DNA of 64,000 nt from Rhodobacter aestuarii (GCF_900156655.1 NZ_FTOG01000009.1:124001-188000); one strand, 5' to 3'. Numbered from the stretch's first letter, positions 16,680 to 24,986 are shown. Program-made: numbers and translations. The notes: generated from the letters alone by a model not told the origin.

Positions 16680-17258
16680 ATGGAAAACGTCCAAAACGTC
16701 ATCCTCGTCATCCACCTCGTGCTGGCGCTTTTGCTGATCGGGGTTGTGCTGCTGCAACGCTCTGAGGGCGGTGGCCTTGGCATGGGCGGCGGTGGTGGCG
16801 GCGGTGGCAACGGTGTGATGACCGGTCGCCAAGCGGCCAATGCGCTTTCCAAAGTGACGTGGGTCTTTGCGGCCGCGTTCTTTGCCACCTCGGTCACGCT
16901 GACTGTTTTTGCCGCGCGCGCCGCGAAAGAGGGGTCCGTGCTGGACACCGTGACCATCGAAACCCCGGCTGAGGCCGATGCGCCCGCGCTGCCCACCGGC
17001 ACCGCGCAACCTTTTGCCCCGCCGCCGCCCGCCGCTGATGAACCGGTGCTGCCGCCGGTGCCCGCCGCCGAAACGCCGGTCGTGGAAGAACCTGCGCCCG
17101 AAGCGCCTGCTGCCGAAGAAACCCCGGTTGAAGAAGCCCCTGCTGCGGAAGAGCCCGCTGCCGAGGCCCCGGTGGACGATGCTGCCCCTGAAGCGCCCGC
17201 CATGCCGGAGCTGCCGCTGGGCGTTTCGCCCTACGCTGACGCGCCTGCCTCGAACTGA
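16680..17258 (+). CDS. secG: SecG preprotein translocase subunit with long acidic tail
   Basis: The first 80 residues are a normal SecG: helix one VILVIHLVLALLLIGVVLLQ, the glycine-rich loop GGGLGMGGGGGGGGNG, and helix two WVFAAAFFATSVTLTVFA. It belongs to the SecYEG channel that exports unfolded proteins. The remaining roughly 110 residues are an unusual Pro/Ala/Glu-rich extension (PAADEPVLPPVPAAE and like repeats), ending LPLGVSPYADAPASN. Longer tails are known in Rhodobacterales SecG, but this one is more than half the protein. It precedes pyrG with a hairpin between. Confidence 0.93.
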   Translation: MENVQNVILVIHLVLALLLIGVVLLQRSEGGGLGMGGGGGGGGNGVMTGRQAANALSKVTWVFAAAFFATSVTLTVFAARAAKEGSVLDTVTIETPAEADAPALPTGTAQPFAPPPPAADEPVLPPVPAAETPVVEEPAPEAPAAEETPVEEAPAAEEPAAEAPVDDAAPEAPAMPELPLGVSPYADAPASN

Positions 17259-17279
17259 GTCGCAAGCGCCCTTACGCAT

Positions 17280-17308
17280 AGCGGTCCCCATCTTTTGGGG
17301 CCGCTTTG
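17280..17308 (+). terminator. Hairpin after secG
   Basis: AGCGG-t-CCCCA pairs with TGGGG-CCGCT around TCTTT and is followed by TTG. The weak T-run suggests partial termination before pyrG. Confidence 0.5.
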
Positions 17309-17432
17309 ACAAGTTTCCTCTAGGTCTTGCGGTCCGGTTGCGGGCAGACCGCGAATCGTGTAACACCTAAGTCCCGTGATGCTGGTGGTTCTGCTGCCGG
17401 TCCAAGCTTACTTTTGCTGCTCGCGGGGTCTC

Positions 17433-19076
17433 ATGGCACGATATGTCTTCATTACCGGTGGCGTGGTTTCCTCGCTCGGCAAAGGTCTGGCGTCGGCGGC
17501 GCTTGGTTCGCTTTTGCAAGCCCGTGGGTTTTCGGTGCGGCTACGCAAGCTTGACCCCTATCTGAACGTCGACCCCGGCACCATGAGCCCGTTTGAGCAT
17601 GGCGAAGTGTTCGTCACCGATGACGGCGCGGAAACCGACCTCGACCTTGGCCACTATGAACGCTTCACCGGCGTGAGCGCGCGCAAGACCGACTCTGTTT
17701 CCTCGGGCCGGATCTATTCCAACGTGCTCGAAAAAGAGCGTCGCGGTGCCTACCTTGGCAAGACAATCCAAGTGATCCCGCATGTGACCAACGAAATCAA
17801 AGACTTCATCGGCGTTGGCGATGATGAGGTGGATTTCATGCTGTGCGAGATCGGCGGCACGGTCGGCGATATTGAGGGCCTGCCCTTCTTCGAAGCGATC
17901 CGCCAATTTGCGCAAGACAAGCCGCGTGGGCAGTGCATCTTCATGCACCTGACGCTGCTGCCTTACCTTGCCGCGTCGGGCGAACTCAAAACCAAACCGA
18001 CCCAGCACTCGGTGAAAGAGCTGCGCTCCATTGGCTTGCAGCCGGATGTGCTTGTGTGCCGTTCGGAACATCCGATCCCGGATAAGGAACGCGCCAAGAT
18101 CGCGCTCTTCTGTAACGTGCGGCCCGAGGCAGTGATCCCGGCCTATGATCTGCGCTCGATCTACGAAGCTCCCTTGGCCTACCACCGTGTGGGCCTTGAC
18201 CAAGCCGTGCTCGATGCCTTTGGCATTTCTCCCGCGCCGCGCCCGGATATGACGCGTTGGGAAGATGTGATGGACCGCCTGACCCATGCCGAGGGCGAGG
18301 TGCGTGTGGCCATCGTGGGCAAATATGTTCAGTTGGAAGACGCCTATAAATCCATTGCCGAGGCGCTGACGCATGGCGGCATGGCGAACCGGGTGAAGGT
18401 GAAGGCCGAATGGATCGACGCCGAGATCTTTGAAAACGAAGATCCGGCCCCGCATCTGGAGCGCTTCCACGCGATTTTGGTGCCCGGCGGCTTTGGCGAG
18501 CGCGGCACCGAAGGCAAGATCCGCGCCGCGCAATTTGCCCGTGAAAAGGGCGTGCCCTATCTTGGCATCTGCCTTGGTATGCAAATGGCGGTGATTGAAG
18601 CCGCGCGCAACCTCGCCGGTGTGAGTGATGCAGGCTCGGAAGAGTTTGACCATGAAGCGGGCGAAAAGCGTTTCACCCCCGTGGTCTATCACCTCAAGGA
18701 ATGGGTGCAGGGCAACCACCGGGTCGAGCGCAAAGTGACCGATGACAAAGGCGGCACCATGCGCCTTGGCGCCTATTCGGCGGCGCTCAAAGCGGGGTCG
18801 CGCGTGGCCGAGGTGTATGGCACCACCGAGATCGAGGAACGCCACCGCCACCGCTATGAGGTGGATGTGAAATATCGCGAGGCGCTGGAAGGCTGCGGGC
18901 TGGTGTTTTCGGGTATGAGCCCCGATGGCCGCCTGCCCGAGATCGTTGAGCACAAAGACCATCCGTGGTTCATCGGCGTGCAGTTCCACCCGGAACTGAA
19001 ATCCAAACCCTTCGCACCGCATCCGCTTTTCGCGGGCTTTGTGAAAGCGGCGCTCGCGCAAAGCCGTTTGGTCTGA
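17433..19076 (+). CDS. pyrG: CTP synthase
   Basis: The 547-aa enzyme amidates UTP to CTP using glutamine. The N-terminal synthetase half begins [18 protein letters not shown] and has [11 protein letters not shown]. The C-terminal class I glutamine amidotransferase half has the nucleophile in LGICLGMQ and the His-Glu pair in GVQFHPE. ATG 17433 gives the family start; an extension back to 17376 is not conserved sequence. Confidence 0.97.
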   Translation: MARYVFITGGVVSSLGKGLASAALGSLLQARGFSVRLRKLDPYLNVDPGTMSPFEHGEVFVTDDGAETDLDLGHYERFTGVSARKTDSVSSGRIYSNVLEKERRGAYLGKTIQVIPHVTNEIKDFIGVGDDEVDFMLCEIGGTVGDIEGLPFFEAIRQFAQDKPRGQCIFMHLTLLPYLAASGELKTKPTQHSVKELRSIGLQPDVLVCRSEHPIPDKERAKIALFCNVRPEAVIPAYDLRSIYEAPLAYHRVGLDQAVLDAFGISPAPRPDMTRWEDVMDRLTHAEGEVRVAIVGKYVQLEDAYKSIAEALTHGGMANRVKVKAEWIDAEIFENEDPAPHLERFHAILVPGGFGERGTEGKIRAAQFAREKGVPYLGICLGMQMAVIEAARNLAGVSDAGSEEFDHEAGEKRFTPVVYHLKEWVQGNHRVERKVTDDKGGTMRLGAYSAALKAGSRVAEVYGTTEIEERHRHRYEVDVKYREALEGCGLVFSGMSPDGRLPEIVEHKDHPWFIGVQFHPELKSKPFAPHPLFAGFVKAALAQSRLV

Positions 19077-19203
19077 CCGCGTTGCGCCCGCTTTGGCGGG
19101 CGCTCCAATTGGGGCCTTTGGGGCTATGCGGCCCGAATAGGGCCGCGGTCCCCCTTGCCCCTTTGGCCATCCCGCCCCGGATAGCTCTAAAAAGGCTGGG
19201 CCC

Positions 19204-19220
19204 TTAAGGTTTCATTAACC
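19204..19220 (+). promoter_or_regulatory. Full gapped CtrA recognition site
   Basis: The sequence TTAA-N7-TTAACC matches the CtrA consensus TTAA-N7-TTAAC exactly. It lies about 40 bases before the predicted 5' end of the candidate small RNA. From base composition I estimate about 0.1 such TTAA-N7-TTAA sites by chance in this window. Confidence 0.55.
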
Positions 19221-19249
19221 AGACTCAGCCAGCCTTAAGCCACGGTACA

Positions 19250-19330
19250 GGCGGGGACGCCGATGACCGTCAAAGTCGAAGGCGCTTCGCTTACCCTCCC
19301 CTCTGAGGCCCGAGTGAAGCGCCTTTTCTC
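19250..19330 (+). ncRNA. Candidate small RNA with CU-rich loop
   Basis: A 10-bp perfect stem AAGGCGCTTC (19279-19288) / GAAGCGCCTT (19316-19325) encloses a 27-base loop containing CCCTCCCCTCT, an anti-Shine-Dalgarno-like run. TTTTCTCATTT follows as a terminator tail. A CtrA box lies just upstream. The 5' end is inferred from the distance to that box. The stretch could instead encode a 39-residue ORF from ATG 19263, with no good ribosome-binding site. It may also simply be the pyrG terminator. Confidence 0.35.
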
Positions 19331-19351
19331 ATTTCTGAGACTCTGCTGCCC

Positions 19352-19400
19352 CTTCGACTTTGTCCAAATATCCCGGGGGTGAAGGCTCCGGAGGAGCCGA
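19352..19400 (+). repeat. Third copy of the dispersed intergenic repeat
   Basis: CTTCGACTTTGTCCAAATAT followed by CCCGGGGG matches, with two differences, the reverse complement of the segment near 3100-3128. A GGCTCCGGAGGAGCC stem follows. It lies downstream of pyrG and of the convergent LysR gene. Confidence 0.65.
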
Positions 19401-19432
19401 GGGAGCAGCGCCCCCTGCCCAGCCCAATCCCC

Positions 19433-20368
19433 CTAGCCTTCCACGCGCAGCGCGCCCGCAAGCCAAGGGGCCTCCTCTAGCATCGGCGCAACGATCCGTT
19501 CGGCCAAAAGCCCCCGCAAGCGCGCCGCGACCGCGCCGGGCAGCTCGCCCATCACGCCCGCCCGGGCGGTGAGTTGAATGCGGCGCGCCAGCCCATCGCC
19601 GGGCAGCGCGGCCAATGTCACCCCCGCGCGTTTGCCGTGGCGCACGCCCGAGGGCGTCAGGATCGACCAGCCCTGCCCCGCAGCCACCAGTGCCAAAATC
19701 GCCGGATAGCTATCAATTTCAAAGCGATGCGTGGGTTGCGCCCCGGTCCGCGCCAAATGCGCCGCAATTTGCCGCCCCATCACCGTGCGCGGGCTGTAAT
19801 GCAACAGCGGCAAATCCGCGCCCACCTGCCCCTCTGGCCAAACCGCAATGAACGGCTCGGTCAAAAGCGCGTGCCGCTCAAGCCCCTCGGTCGGACCATC
19901 GCTTTCGGCGGCCACCACCATATCGAGCGCGCGCGCCTCAAGCTGCGCGGCCAAGCGGTGACTGGGGCCGGTTTCGAGCAAGAACCGACAGGCGGTGAGC
20001 TCCGCCCCCATCCCGGCGAGCAAAAGCGGCGTCACCTCGGCCTCGAAATCCTCGATCATGCCGAGCCGGAAGCTGCGCAGCCCCGCAGGATCGGCAAGGC
20101 CCACCCCGGCGCGGCCCTTAGCCAGTTCATCGAGCATCGCTTCGGCATGGGGCAAAAACGCCTGACCGGCAGCGGTCAGCCCGAAAGGGCGCGCGGTTCG
20201 GTCTACCAATTCTGCACCAAGCGCGGCTTCAAGCGCGGCGATCTGCTGGCTGACCGATGAAGGCGAGACCCCAAGCCTGCGCGCGGCGGCGGTGATCGCG
20301 CGTTCTTCGGCGGTGGCCACCAGCATCTCTACGGCCCAAAGGCTGATCTTGTCACCGCGTCCGCTCAT
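19433..20368 (-). CDS. LysR family transcriptional regulator
   Basis: The 311-aa regulator has an N-terminal helix-turn-helix (ITAAARRLGVSPSSVSQQIA, about residues 24-43, then LVDRTARPFGLTAAG) and a periplasmic-binding-like effector domain. ATG 20368 follows AGGGGACCAG. It is divergent from the class III aminotransferase gene, 165 bp away, so it probably controls that gene. The inducer is unknown. Confidence 0.92.
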   Translation of the reverse strand: MSGRGDKISLWAVEMLVATAEERAITAAARRLGVSPSSVSQQIAALEAALGAELVDRTARPFGLTAAGQAFLPHAEAMLDELAKGRAGVGLADPAGLRSFRLGMIEDFEAEVTPLLLAGMGAELTACRFLLETGPSHRLAAQLEARALDMVVAAESDGPTEGLERHALLTEPFIAVWPEGQVGADLPLLHYSPRTVMGRQIAAHLARTGAQPTHRFEIDSYPAILALVAAGQGWSILTPSGVRHGKRAGVTLAALPGDGLARRIQLTARAGVMGELPGAVAARLRGLLAERIVAPMLEEAPWLAGALRVEG

Positions 20369-20533
20369 CTGGTCCCCTGCCCGCCGCTTGTCAGCACAAT
20401 GCGCGGCCCCTGCCCGTTTTGGCAAGGCCGAAGGCCCCGCGCCTTACCAAAGCACCCAAGCGTGATGCGCGCCCCATTGACGCCGCCGCGCCACCCGTTA
20501 GCCTGTCGCCAAACCGCTACAGGAGCCCCCGCC

Positions 20534-21892
20534 ATGACCGACCTTTCCTGGGAACAAAAAGCCGATGATTTCAGCCTTTACGGCTTCACCGATCTGCCCT
20601 CGGTCCATGACCGCGGCGCGGTGGTCGTCACGCATGGTGAGGGGCCTTACATTTTTGACACCAAGGGGCGCAAATACCTTGATGCGAACTCGGGCCTTTG
20701 GAACATGGTCGCGGGTTTTGATCATAAGGGCCTGATTGAGGCTGCGCAGGCGCAATATGCGCGTTTTCCGGGCTATCACGCCTTCTTTGGCCGGATGTCA
20801 GACCAAACCGTTTTGCTCAGCGAAAAGCTGATCGAGGTTTCGCCCTATGACCGGGGCCGGGTGTTTTACACCAACTCCGGCTCCGAGGCGAATGACACGA
20901 TGGTCAAGACCCTGTGGTTCCTGCACGCCGCCGAAGGCAAACCGCAGCGCCGCAAAATTTTGACCCGCGTGAACGCTTATCATGGCGTGACCGCCGTTTC
21001 CGCCTCAATGACCGGGAAGCCTTATAACTCGGTCTTTGGCCTACCGCTGCCGGGCTTCATCCACCTGACCTGCCCGCATTACTGGCGCTTTGGCCAAGAC
21101 GGCGAAACCGAGGAACAATTCACCGCGCGGCTCGCCGCGGAGCTTGAGGCCACGATCATCAAGGAAGGCCCCGACACGATCGCGGCCTTCTTTGCCGAGC
21201 CGGTGATGGGCGCGGGCGGGGTTATTCCGCCGTCAAAAGGCTATTTCCAAGCCATCGCGCCGATTTTGAAGAAATACGACATCCCGCTCATTTCGGATGA
21301 GGTGATCTGTGGCTTTGGCCGCACCGGCAACACTTGGGGCTGTGAAACCTATGATTTCATGCCCGATGCGATCATTTCCTCGAAAAACCTGACGGCGGGC
21401 TTCTTCCCGATGGGGGCGGTTATCTTGGGGCCGGAACTTGCGGACCGCGTGCAAGCCGCCGCCGAAGCGATTGAAGAATTCCCGCATGGGTTCACCGCCT
21501 CGGGCCACCCGGTCGGCTGTGCGATTGCGCTCAAAGCCATTGATGTGGTGATGAACGAGGGGCTGGCTGACAACGTCAACCGGCTCTCGCCGCGGCTGGA
21601 GGCGGGCTTGGCGCAGATCGCGCAGAACCCGAACATCGGCGAGTTGCGCGGCGTGGGCTATATGTGGGCGCTTGAAGCGGTGAAAGACCGTGCCACGAAA
21701 ACGCCCTTTGATGGCAGCCTGAGCGTATCGGAGCGGATCGCCAATACTTGCACCGATATGGGGCTGATCTGCCGTCCGCTGGGGCAATCCATTGTGCTCT
21801 GCCCGCCCTTCATCCTGACCGAGCCGCAGATGGATGAGATGTTTGAAAAGCTTGAAAAGGCGCTGAAGAAAGTCTTCGCCGAAGTGGCTTGA
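20534..21892 (+). CDS. Class III PLP-dependent aminotransferase (omega-transaminase type)
   Basis: The 452-aa enzyme transfers an amino group from an omega-amino compound or amine to a keto acid such as pyruvate. It has NSGLWNMVAGF near the N-terminus, the phosphate-binding NSGSEAND, the YHG segment, Asp in ISDEVICGFGRTG, and the PLP Lys in SSKNLTAGFFPMGAV. Length and the N-terminal layout fit the taurine/beta-alanine/putrescine-pyruvate group. ATG 20534 follows AGGAGCCCCC. The divergent LysR gene suggests substrate induction. The exact substrate cannot be read from sequence. Confidence 0.92.
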   Translation: MTDLSWEQKADDFSLYGFTDLPSVHDRGAVVVTHGEGPYIFDTKGRKYLDANSGLWNMVAGFDHKGLIEAAQAQYARFPGYHAFFGRMSDQTVLLSEKLIEVSPYDRGRVFYTNSGSEANDTMVKTLWFLHAAEGKPQRRKILTRVNAYHGVTAVSASMTGKPYNSVFGLPLPGFIHLTCPHYWRFGQDGETEEQFTARLAAELEATIIKEGPDTIAAFFAEPVMGAGGVIPPSKGYFQAIAPILKKYDIPLISDEVICGFGRTGNTWGCETYDFMPDAIISSKNLTAGFFPMGAVILGPELADRVQAAAEAIEEFPHGFTASGHPVGCAIALKAIDVVMNEGLADNVNRLSPRLEAGLAQIAQNPNIGELRGVGYMWALEAVKDRATKTPFDGSLSVSERIANTCTDMGLICRPLGQSIVLCPPFILTEPQMDEMFEKLEKALKKVFAEVA

Positions 21893-21930
21893 GGCGTGGC
21901 GCGCAAGCGCCCGCCCCTGCCATGCCCATG

Positions 21931-21966
21931 AAAAAACGCGCCACCCGAAAGTGGCGCGTTTCTTTA
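21931..21966. terminator. Bidirectional terminator
   Basis: AACGCGCCAC pairs perfectly with GTGGCGCGTT around CCGAAA. AAAA precedes and TTCTTTATT follows, so it can end both the aminotransferase and the convergent aldolase gene. Confidence 0.85.
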
Positions 21967-21985
21967 TTCTCGCGATGAGGCCAGA

Positions 21986-22873
21986 TCAGCCCGCGATGGA
22001 CGCGCGGTAGATGCTGTCGATCGCTTCGGCCAGCGCGGCGTCGAATTCGTCATCCGACATTTGCGCGGTCAGCCCTTCGCTCAGCGCGCGGCTGAACGAG
22101 GCGATGATGCCTTTGTTGCGAGCAAGGATTTCGTTCGCTTCGGCGCGGACATGGCCGCCCGACAGCGCCACAACCTTGATCACATTCGGATGCTCGACCA
22201 GCGGCAGGTAGAAGTTATCGATGGTCGGCAGGCTGAGTTTCAGCATCACCGGGGCCGAGACGGTTTCAAGGCCAGCCAGCAGCGCGTCGCGCAGCATCGC
22301 CTCGGCATCGATTTTGTCCGAGATCGAGATCGTCACTTCCGGCTCAAGGATCGGCACCATACCTGCGGCGAGAACCTTTTCGCCGAGTTCGAATTGCTGC
22401 GCGACCACAGAGGCAATGCCCATCGGATCCGCTGCCGAAATCACCGAACGCTCTTTGGTGCCGAAAATGCCTTGCTCGGCGGCACGTTCCAACAGCGCTT
22501 CAAGACCCGGAATGGGTTTCATCATTTGGCAGCCGTCTTTTTCTTCCTCAAGACCTTTGTCGATTTTGAGGAACGGCACCACGCCGCGTTTTTCCCACAG
22601 ATAGGTCGCGGTCGGGATCCCCTCGACATCACGGTCCATGGTTTGTTCAAACAAGATCGCGCCGACCACTTTCTCGCCGGTGAAGGCCGAGGAACGGATG
22701 ATGCGCGCACGCATCTCGTGGATCAGGTCGAACATTTCGGTTTCGTTCGAATAGGCGTCTTCGGTGATGCCATAGAGGCCGAGCGCCTTCGGCGTCGAGC
22801 CACCCGATTGGTCGAGCGCGGCAATGAAGCCCTCGCCCTTCATCATGTGTTCCATCATCGTTTTCGCCATCAT
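21986..22873 (-). CDS. Class I fructose-bisphosphate aldolase
   Basis: The 295-aa Schiff-base aldolase cleaves fructose-1,6-bisphosphate to the triose phosphates. It opens with FIAALDQSGGSTPKAL and has ILFEQTMDR, VPFLKIDKGL, PILEPEV and the lysine-bearing VMLKLSLP block characteristic of class I enzymes. Length fits the short bacterial type. The double ATG start follows GGGGGTCG. It uses the triose-phosphate pool also handled by tpiA at 2330. Confidence 0.92.
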   Translation of the reverse strand: MMAKTMMEHMMKGEGFIAALDQSGGSTPKALGLYGITEDAYSNETEMFDLIHEMRARIIRSSAFTGEKVVGAILFEQTMDRDVEGIPTATYLWEKRGVVPFLKIDKGLEEEKDGCQMMKPIPGLEALLERAAEQGIFGTKERSVISAADPMGIASVVAQQFELGEKVLAAGMVPILEPEVTISISDKIDAEAMLRDALLAGLETVSAPVMLKLSLPTIDNFYLPLVEHPNVIKVVALSGGHVRAEANEILARNKGIIASFSRALSEGLTAQMSDDEFDAALAEAIDSIYRASIAG

Positions 22874-23198
22874 CGACCCCCGATTTCGGGCCCGGCTTCC
22901 CCCGGGCGGCTCTTTGCAGTTGCAGCACCGGGTTAACGGTTCACGGGGCTAAAGGCAATTCTGGTTTCGCTAACGCGCGCGTAAGGGAGCCCTTTTTACG
23001 CTGCTTATGCACAGAAAATTATGCTGCGCCGCAGGGCGCGCTTTTGTCGCTGGCACCCGTGCCTATGGTGTCACAAGAAGCGTGGTATCTTTACCCAAGG
23101 TCGCCGTTTCTCGTGCAGATGGCGGAGCAGGCAAAAGCGGCGCGGATGACGCGGCTTTGCTACCGGATTCCGCCAGTGCAAATGGAAAGTATCTGCAA
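22874..23198. other. Divergent promoter gap
   Basis: This 325-base gap separates the aldolase gene from a small secreted-protein gene. It contains GGTTAACGGTT near 22931 and one CTGCGCCGCAG (23024-23034), which fits the CTGC-N3-GCAG pattern of PhaR sites. A single match of that kind is expected by chance in a window this size. No gene was recognised. Confidence 0.45.
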
Positions 23199-23672
23199 AT
23201 GATCCGTGTCGCGATGATCCTTGCCATGCTCGCCACCCCCGTTTTGGGGGACACGCCGAAGACCGCCTGCGATTGGCTGGCGCGGGCGGAACTTGAGGCA
23301 ACGTTGGGCGCGCCGGTCACGCTTACCCCCGGATTTTCGCGCACAAATGCGGCGGTCCGCGTGTCTTTGTGCACCGCCACGACAGAGGACGGCGATTCGC
23401 TTGCGCTCCTTTACCGCGACACCTCGGACGAGACGCGCAGCCCCGCCGATCTGGTCGCCGCCTATCGTGACGAACTGGCCTCTGTCATGAACCCACCACC
23501 CAATTTTGAAGAACTCGATTTGGGCCTTGCCGCGCTTTGGGAAGCGACGATGCACCAGCTTACCGTTTGGAGCCATGAGGGTAAGGTCATGATGGTCTTT
23601 ACACTTTTTGGCCCACATGCGCGCGAACGCTGCATTGCCGTGGCGCGCAGCATTTTGGAAGCGGGCGGCTGA
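23199..23672 (+). CDS. Small exported protein of unknown function
   Basis: The 157-aa protein starts with a short signal peptide (MIRVAMILAMLATPVLG, cleavage probably after LGD or VLG). The mature part has three Cys residues, one in TACDWL, one in VSLCTATT and one near the C-terminus (RERCIAVA). I recognise no family. ATG 23199 follows GGAAAG; a longer reading from 23007 would put the signal peptide internally. It is between the aldolase and phasin genes, with no evident functional link. Confidence 0.7.
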   Translation: MIRVAMILAMLATPVLGDTPKTACDWLARAELEATLGAPVTLTPGFSRTNAAVRVSLCTATTEDGDSLALLYRDTSDETRSPADLVAAYRDELASVMNPPPNFEELDLGLAALWEATMHQLTVWSHEGKVMMVFTLFGPHARERCIAVARSILEAGG

Positions 23673-23706
23673 GCCCCTTTTCACACAACCTCCGAATGTA
23701 AAATTT

Positions 23707-23717
23707 CTGCGACGCAG
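23707..23717. promoter_or_regulatory. PhaR operator 1 upstream of phaP
   Basis: CTGC-GAC-GCAG matches the CTGC-N3/4-GCAG site I recall for PhaR in Paracoccus. Its centre lies 29 bp from that of operator 2, close to three DNA turns. Confidence 0.65.
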
Positions 23718-23727
23718 CAAATTCCTG

Positions 23728-23756
23728 TTGAAATGCTGCACTGCAGCATGTATAAA
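23728..23756 (+). promoter_or_regulatory. phaP promoter with PhaR operator 2 in the spacer
   Basis: TTGAAA (23728-23733) and TATAAA (23751-23756) are separated by exactly 17 bp, a near-consensus housekeeping promoter. The spacer holds the perfect 15-base palindrome TGCTGCACTGCAGCA (23734-23748), which includes CTGC-ACT-GCAG. A repressor bound there would directly block RNA polymerase. Confidence 0.75.
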
Positions 23757-23816
23757 ATAGGACAAGAAACGGGCCCCGCCGTGAACACCCGGGCCCCTCA
23801 AACCGGAGCAAGACCC

Positions 23817-24278
23817 ATGGCGAAGACGCAAGATTTCACGAAAATGATGCAAGACATGATGGCTTCGATGCCGATGGACATGTCGAAAATGCAAGACGCC
23901 TTCAAAGCGCAAACCGCGCTTGGCGAGAAAATGGCGAAAGTGGCGCTTGAAGCCGCTGAGAAATCGACCGACATCTCGTCGAAATGGACCAAAGACACGC
24001 TGGGCAAATTCGGCGCGCTGACCACCTCGAAAACCGAGCCGGCCGACTATGCCAAAGCGATGAGCGATTTCGCTTCGGCTTCGGCTGAGATGGCGGCTGA
24101 GAACCTCGCCGCTTTCGCTGAAGTGGCGAAGAAAGTTCAAATGGAAACGGTCGAACTGATGCTCTCGGCGGGCAAAGAGATGACCGAAGAAACCACTGCG
24201 GTGATGAAAAAGGCCACCGAAGAGGTGACCACGGCAGCGAAAAAAGCCACCGCTGCGGCTTCTGCGGCTGCGAAATAA
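23817..24278 (+). CDS. phaP: Phasin (polyhydroxyalkanoate granule protein)
   Basis: The 153-aa helical protein coats PHA granules. It is Met-, Ala- and Lys-rich, with long amphipathic helices and a terminal Ala/Lys tract (TTAAKKATAAASAAAK), typical of alphaproteobacterial phasins. ATG 23817 follows GGAGCAAGACCC. An in-frame ATG at 23733 lies inside the operator and promoter and is not a start. Its own promoter, operators and terminator surround it, and its repressor gene phaR follows. Confidence 0.92.
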   Translation: MAKTQDFTKMMQDMMASMPMDMSKMQDAFKAQTALGEKMAKVALEAAEKSTDISSKWTKDTLGKFGALTTSKTEPADYAKAMSDFASASAEMAAENLAAFAEVAKKVQMETVELMLSAGKEMTEETTAVMKKATEEVTTAAKKATAAASAAAK

Positions 24279-24324
24279 TCGTCTCGACGGATCCGGCTTC
24301 CTCCTCCCTGCCGGACCGTATTTG

Positions 24325-24355
24325 AAGGGCGCACTTCGGTGCGCCCTTTTCTTTT
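24325..24355 (+). terminator. Terminator after phaP
   Basis: A perfect 10-bp stem AAGGGCGCAC / GTGCGCCCTT with the TTCG tetraloop is followed by TTCTTTTG. It separates the highly expressed phaP from phaR. Confidence 0.9.
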
Positions 24356-24434
24356 GTTGCTTTTGCGGCGCTGCGGCTTAAACATTGCTGCGTCGCCAAA
24401 ATGCGGGCAGGATTAGTCCGGGGAGGAAAACAAC

Positions 24435-24986
24435 ATGGCCGAAGAGACCAAGCCCTTGCTGATCAAGCGTTATGCCAGCCGGCGGCTCTACAACACCGAA
24501 ACCAGTGACTATGTGACGCTGGAAGACATCGCTTCCTTCATCCGGCAAGGCCGGGAGGTGCAGATTGTCGATCTGAAATCGGGCGATGATCTGACGCGGC
24601 AATATCTGCTGCAAATCATCGCCGAACATGAAAGCCGGGGCGAAAATGTTCTGCCCGTGGATGTGCTGACCGATCTGGTGCGCAGCTACACCACGCAGGC
24701 GCAATCTGTCGTGCCGCAATTCTTGGCGGCAAGCTTTGAGATGCTGCGCGAAGGCCAGTCGAAAATGATGGAGAATTTCTCCACCATGCCCAACCCGATG
24801 GCGACGATGCCGGGGTTTGAAGCGCTGCAACGCCAGCAAGAGGCGTTTTTGAAATCCATGATGGCGGGCTGGGGCGCTGCGGTTGGCGAGGGAGACGCCA
24901 GTGCCGACGGCTCCGGTGGGCGCGAGGAATTGGATGCGATAAAGAAGCAATTGGCGGATCTGCAATCCAAGCTCTCGAAGCTCTGA
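24435..24986 (+). CDS. phaR: Polyhydroxyalkanoate synthesis repressor
   Basis: The 183-aa regulator has the family-defining N-terminal DNA-binding domain (LLIKRYASRRLYNTETSDYV, about residues 8-27, then LEDIASFIRQG) and a following PHB-accumulation regulatory domain, with a C-terminal coiled region rich in Leu and Lys. PhaR binds both PHA polymer and phaP-type promoters and leaves DNA when granules form. It follows GGGGAGGAAAACAAC and lies between two strong terminators. Two palindromes upstream of phaP fit its binding sites. The usual phaC and phaZ neighbours are absent here. Confidence 0.95.
   Translation: MAEETKPLLIKRYASRRLYNTETSDYVTLEDIASFIRQGREVQIVDLKSGDDLTRQYLLQIIAEHESRGENVLPVDVLTDLVRSYTTQAQSVVPQFLAASFEMLREGQSKMMENFSTMPNPMATMPGFEALQRQQEAFLKSMMAGWGAAVGEGDASADGSGGREELDAIKKQLADLQSKLSKL

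Larger units (their letters stand above)
19077..19432. other. Gene-poor gap with CtrA box, sRNA candidate and repeat
   Basis: No convincing protein gene lies in these 356 bases. From left to right it holds a GCGCCCGCTTTGGCGGGCGC stem (about 19084-19103), a CtrA box, a long-loop hairpin with trailing Ts, and a copy of the dispersed repeat. Individual parts are listed separately. Confidence 0.6.

Noticed and set aside
19263-19382. Possible 39-residue protein in the pyrG 3' gap
   Set aside because: It has no good ribosome-binding site, runs through the hairpin and the dispersed repeat, and better fits an RNA element.
23024-23034. Third CTGC-N3-GCAG site upstream of the exported 157-aa protein
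   Set aside because: A single match of this eight-base pattern is expected about twice by chance in the window, and no promoter overlaps it.
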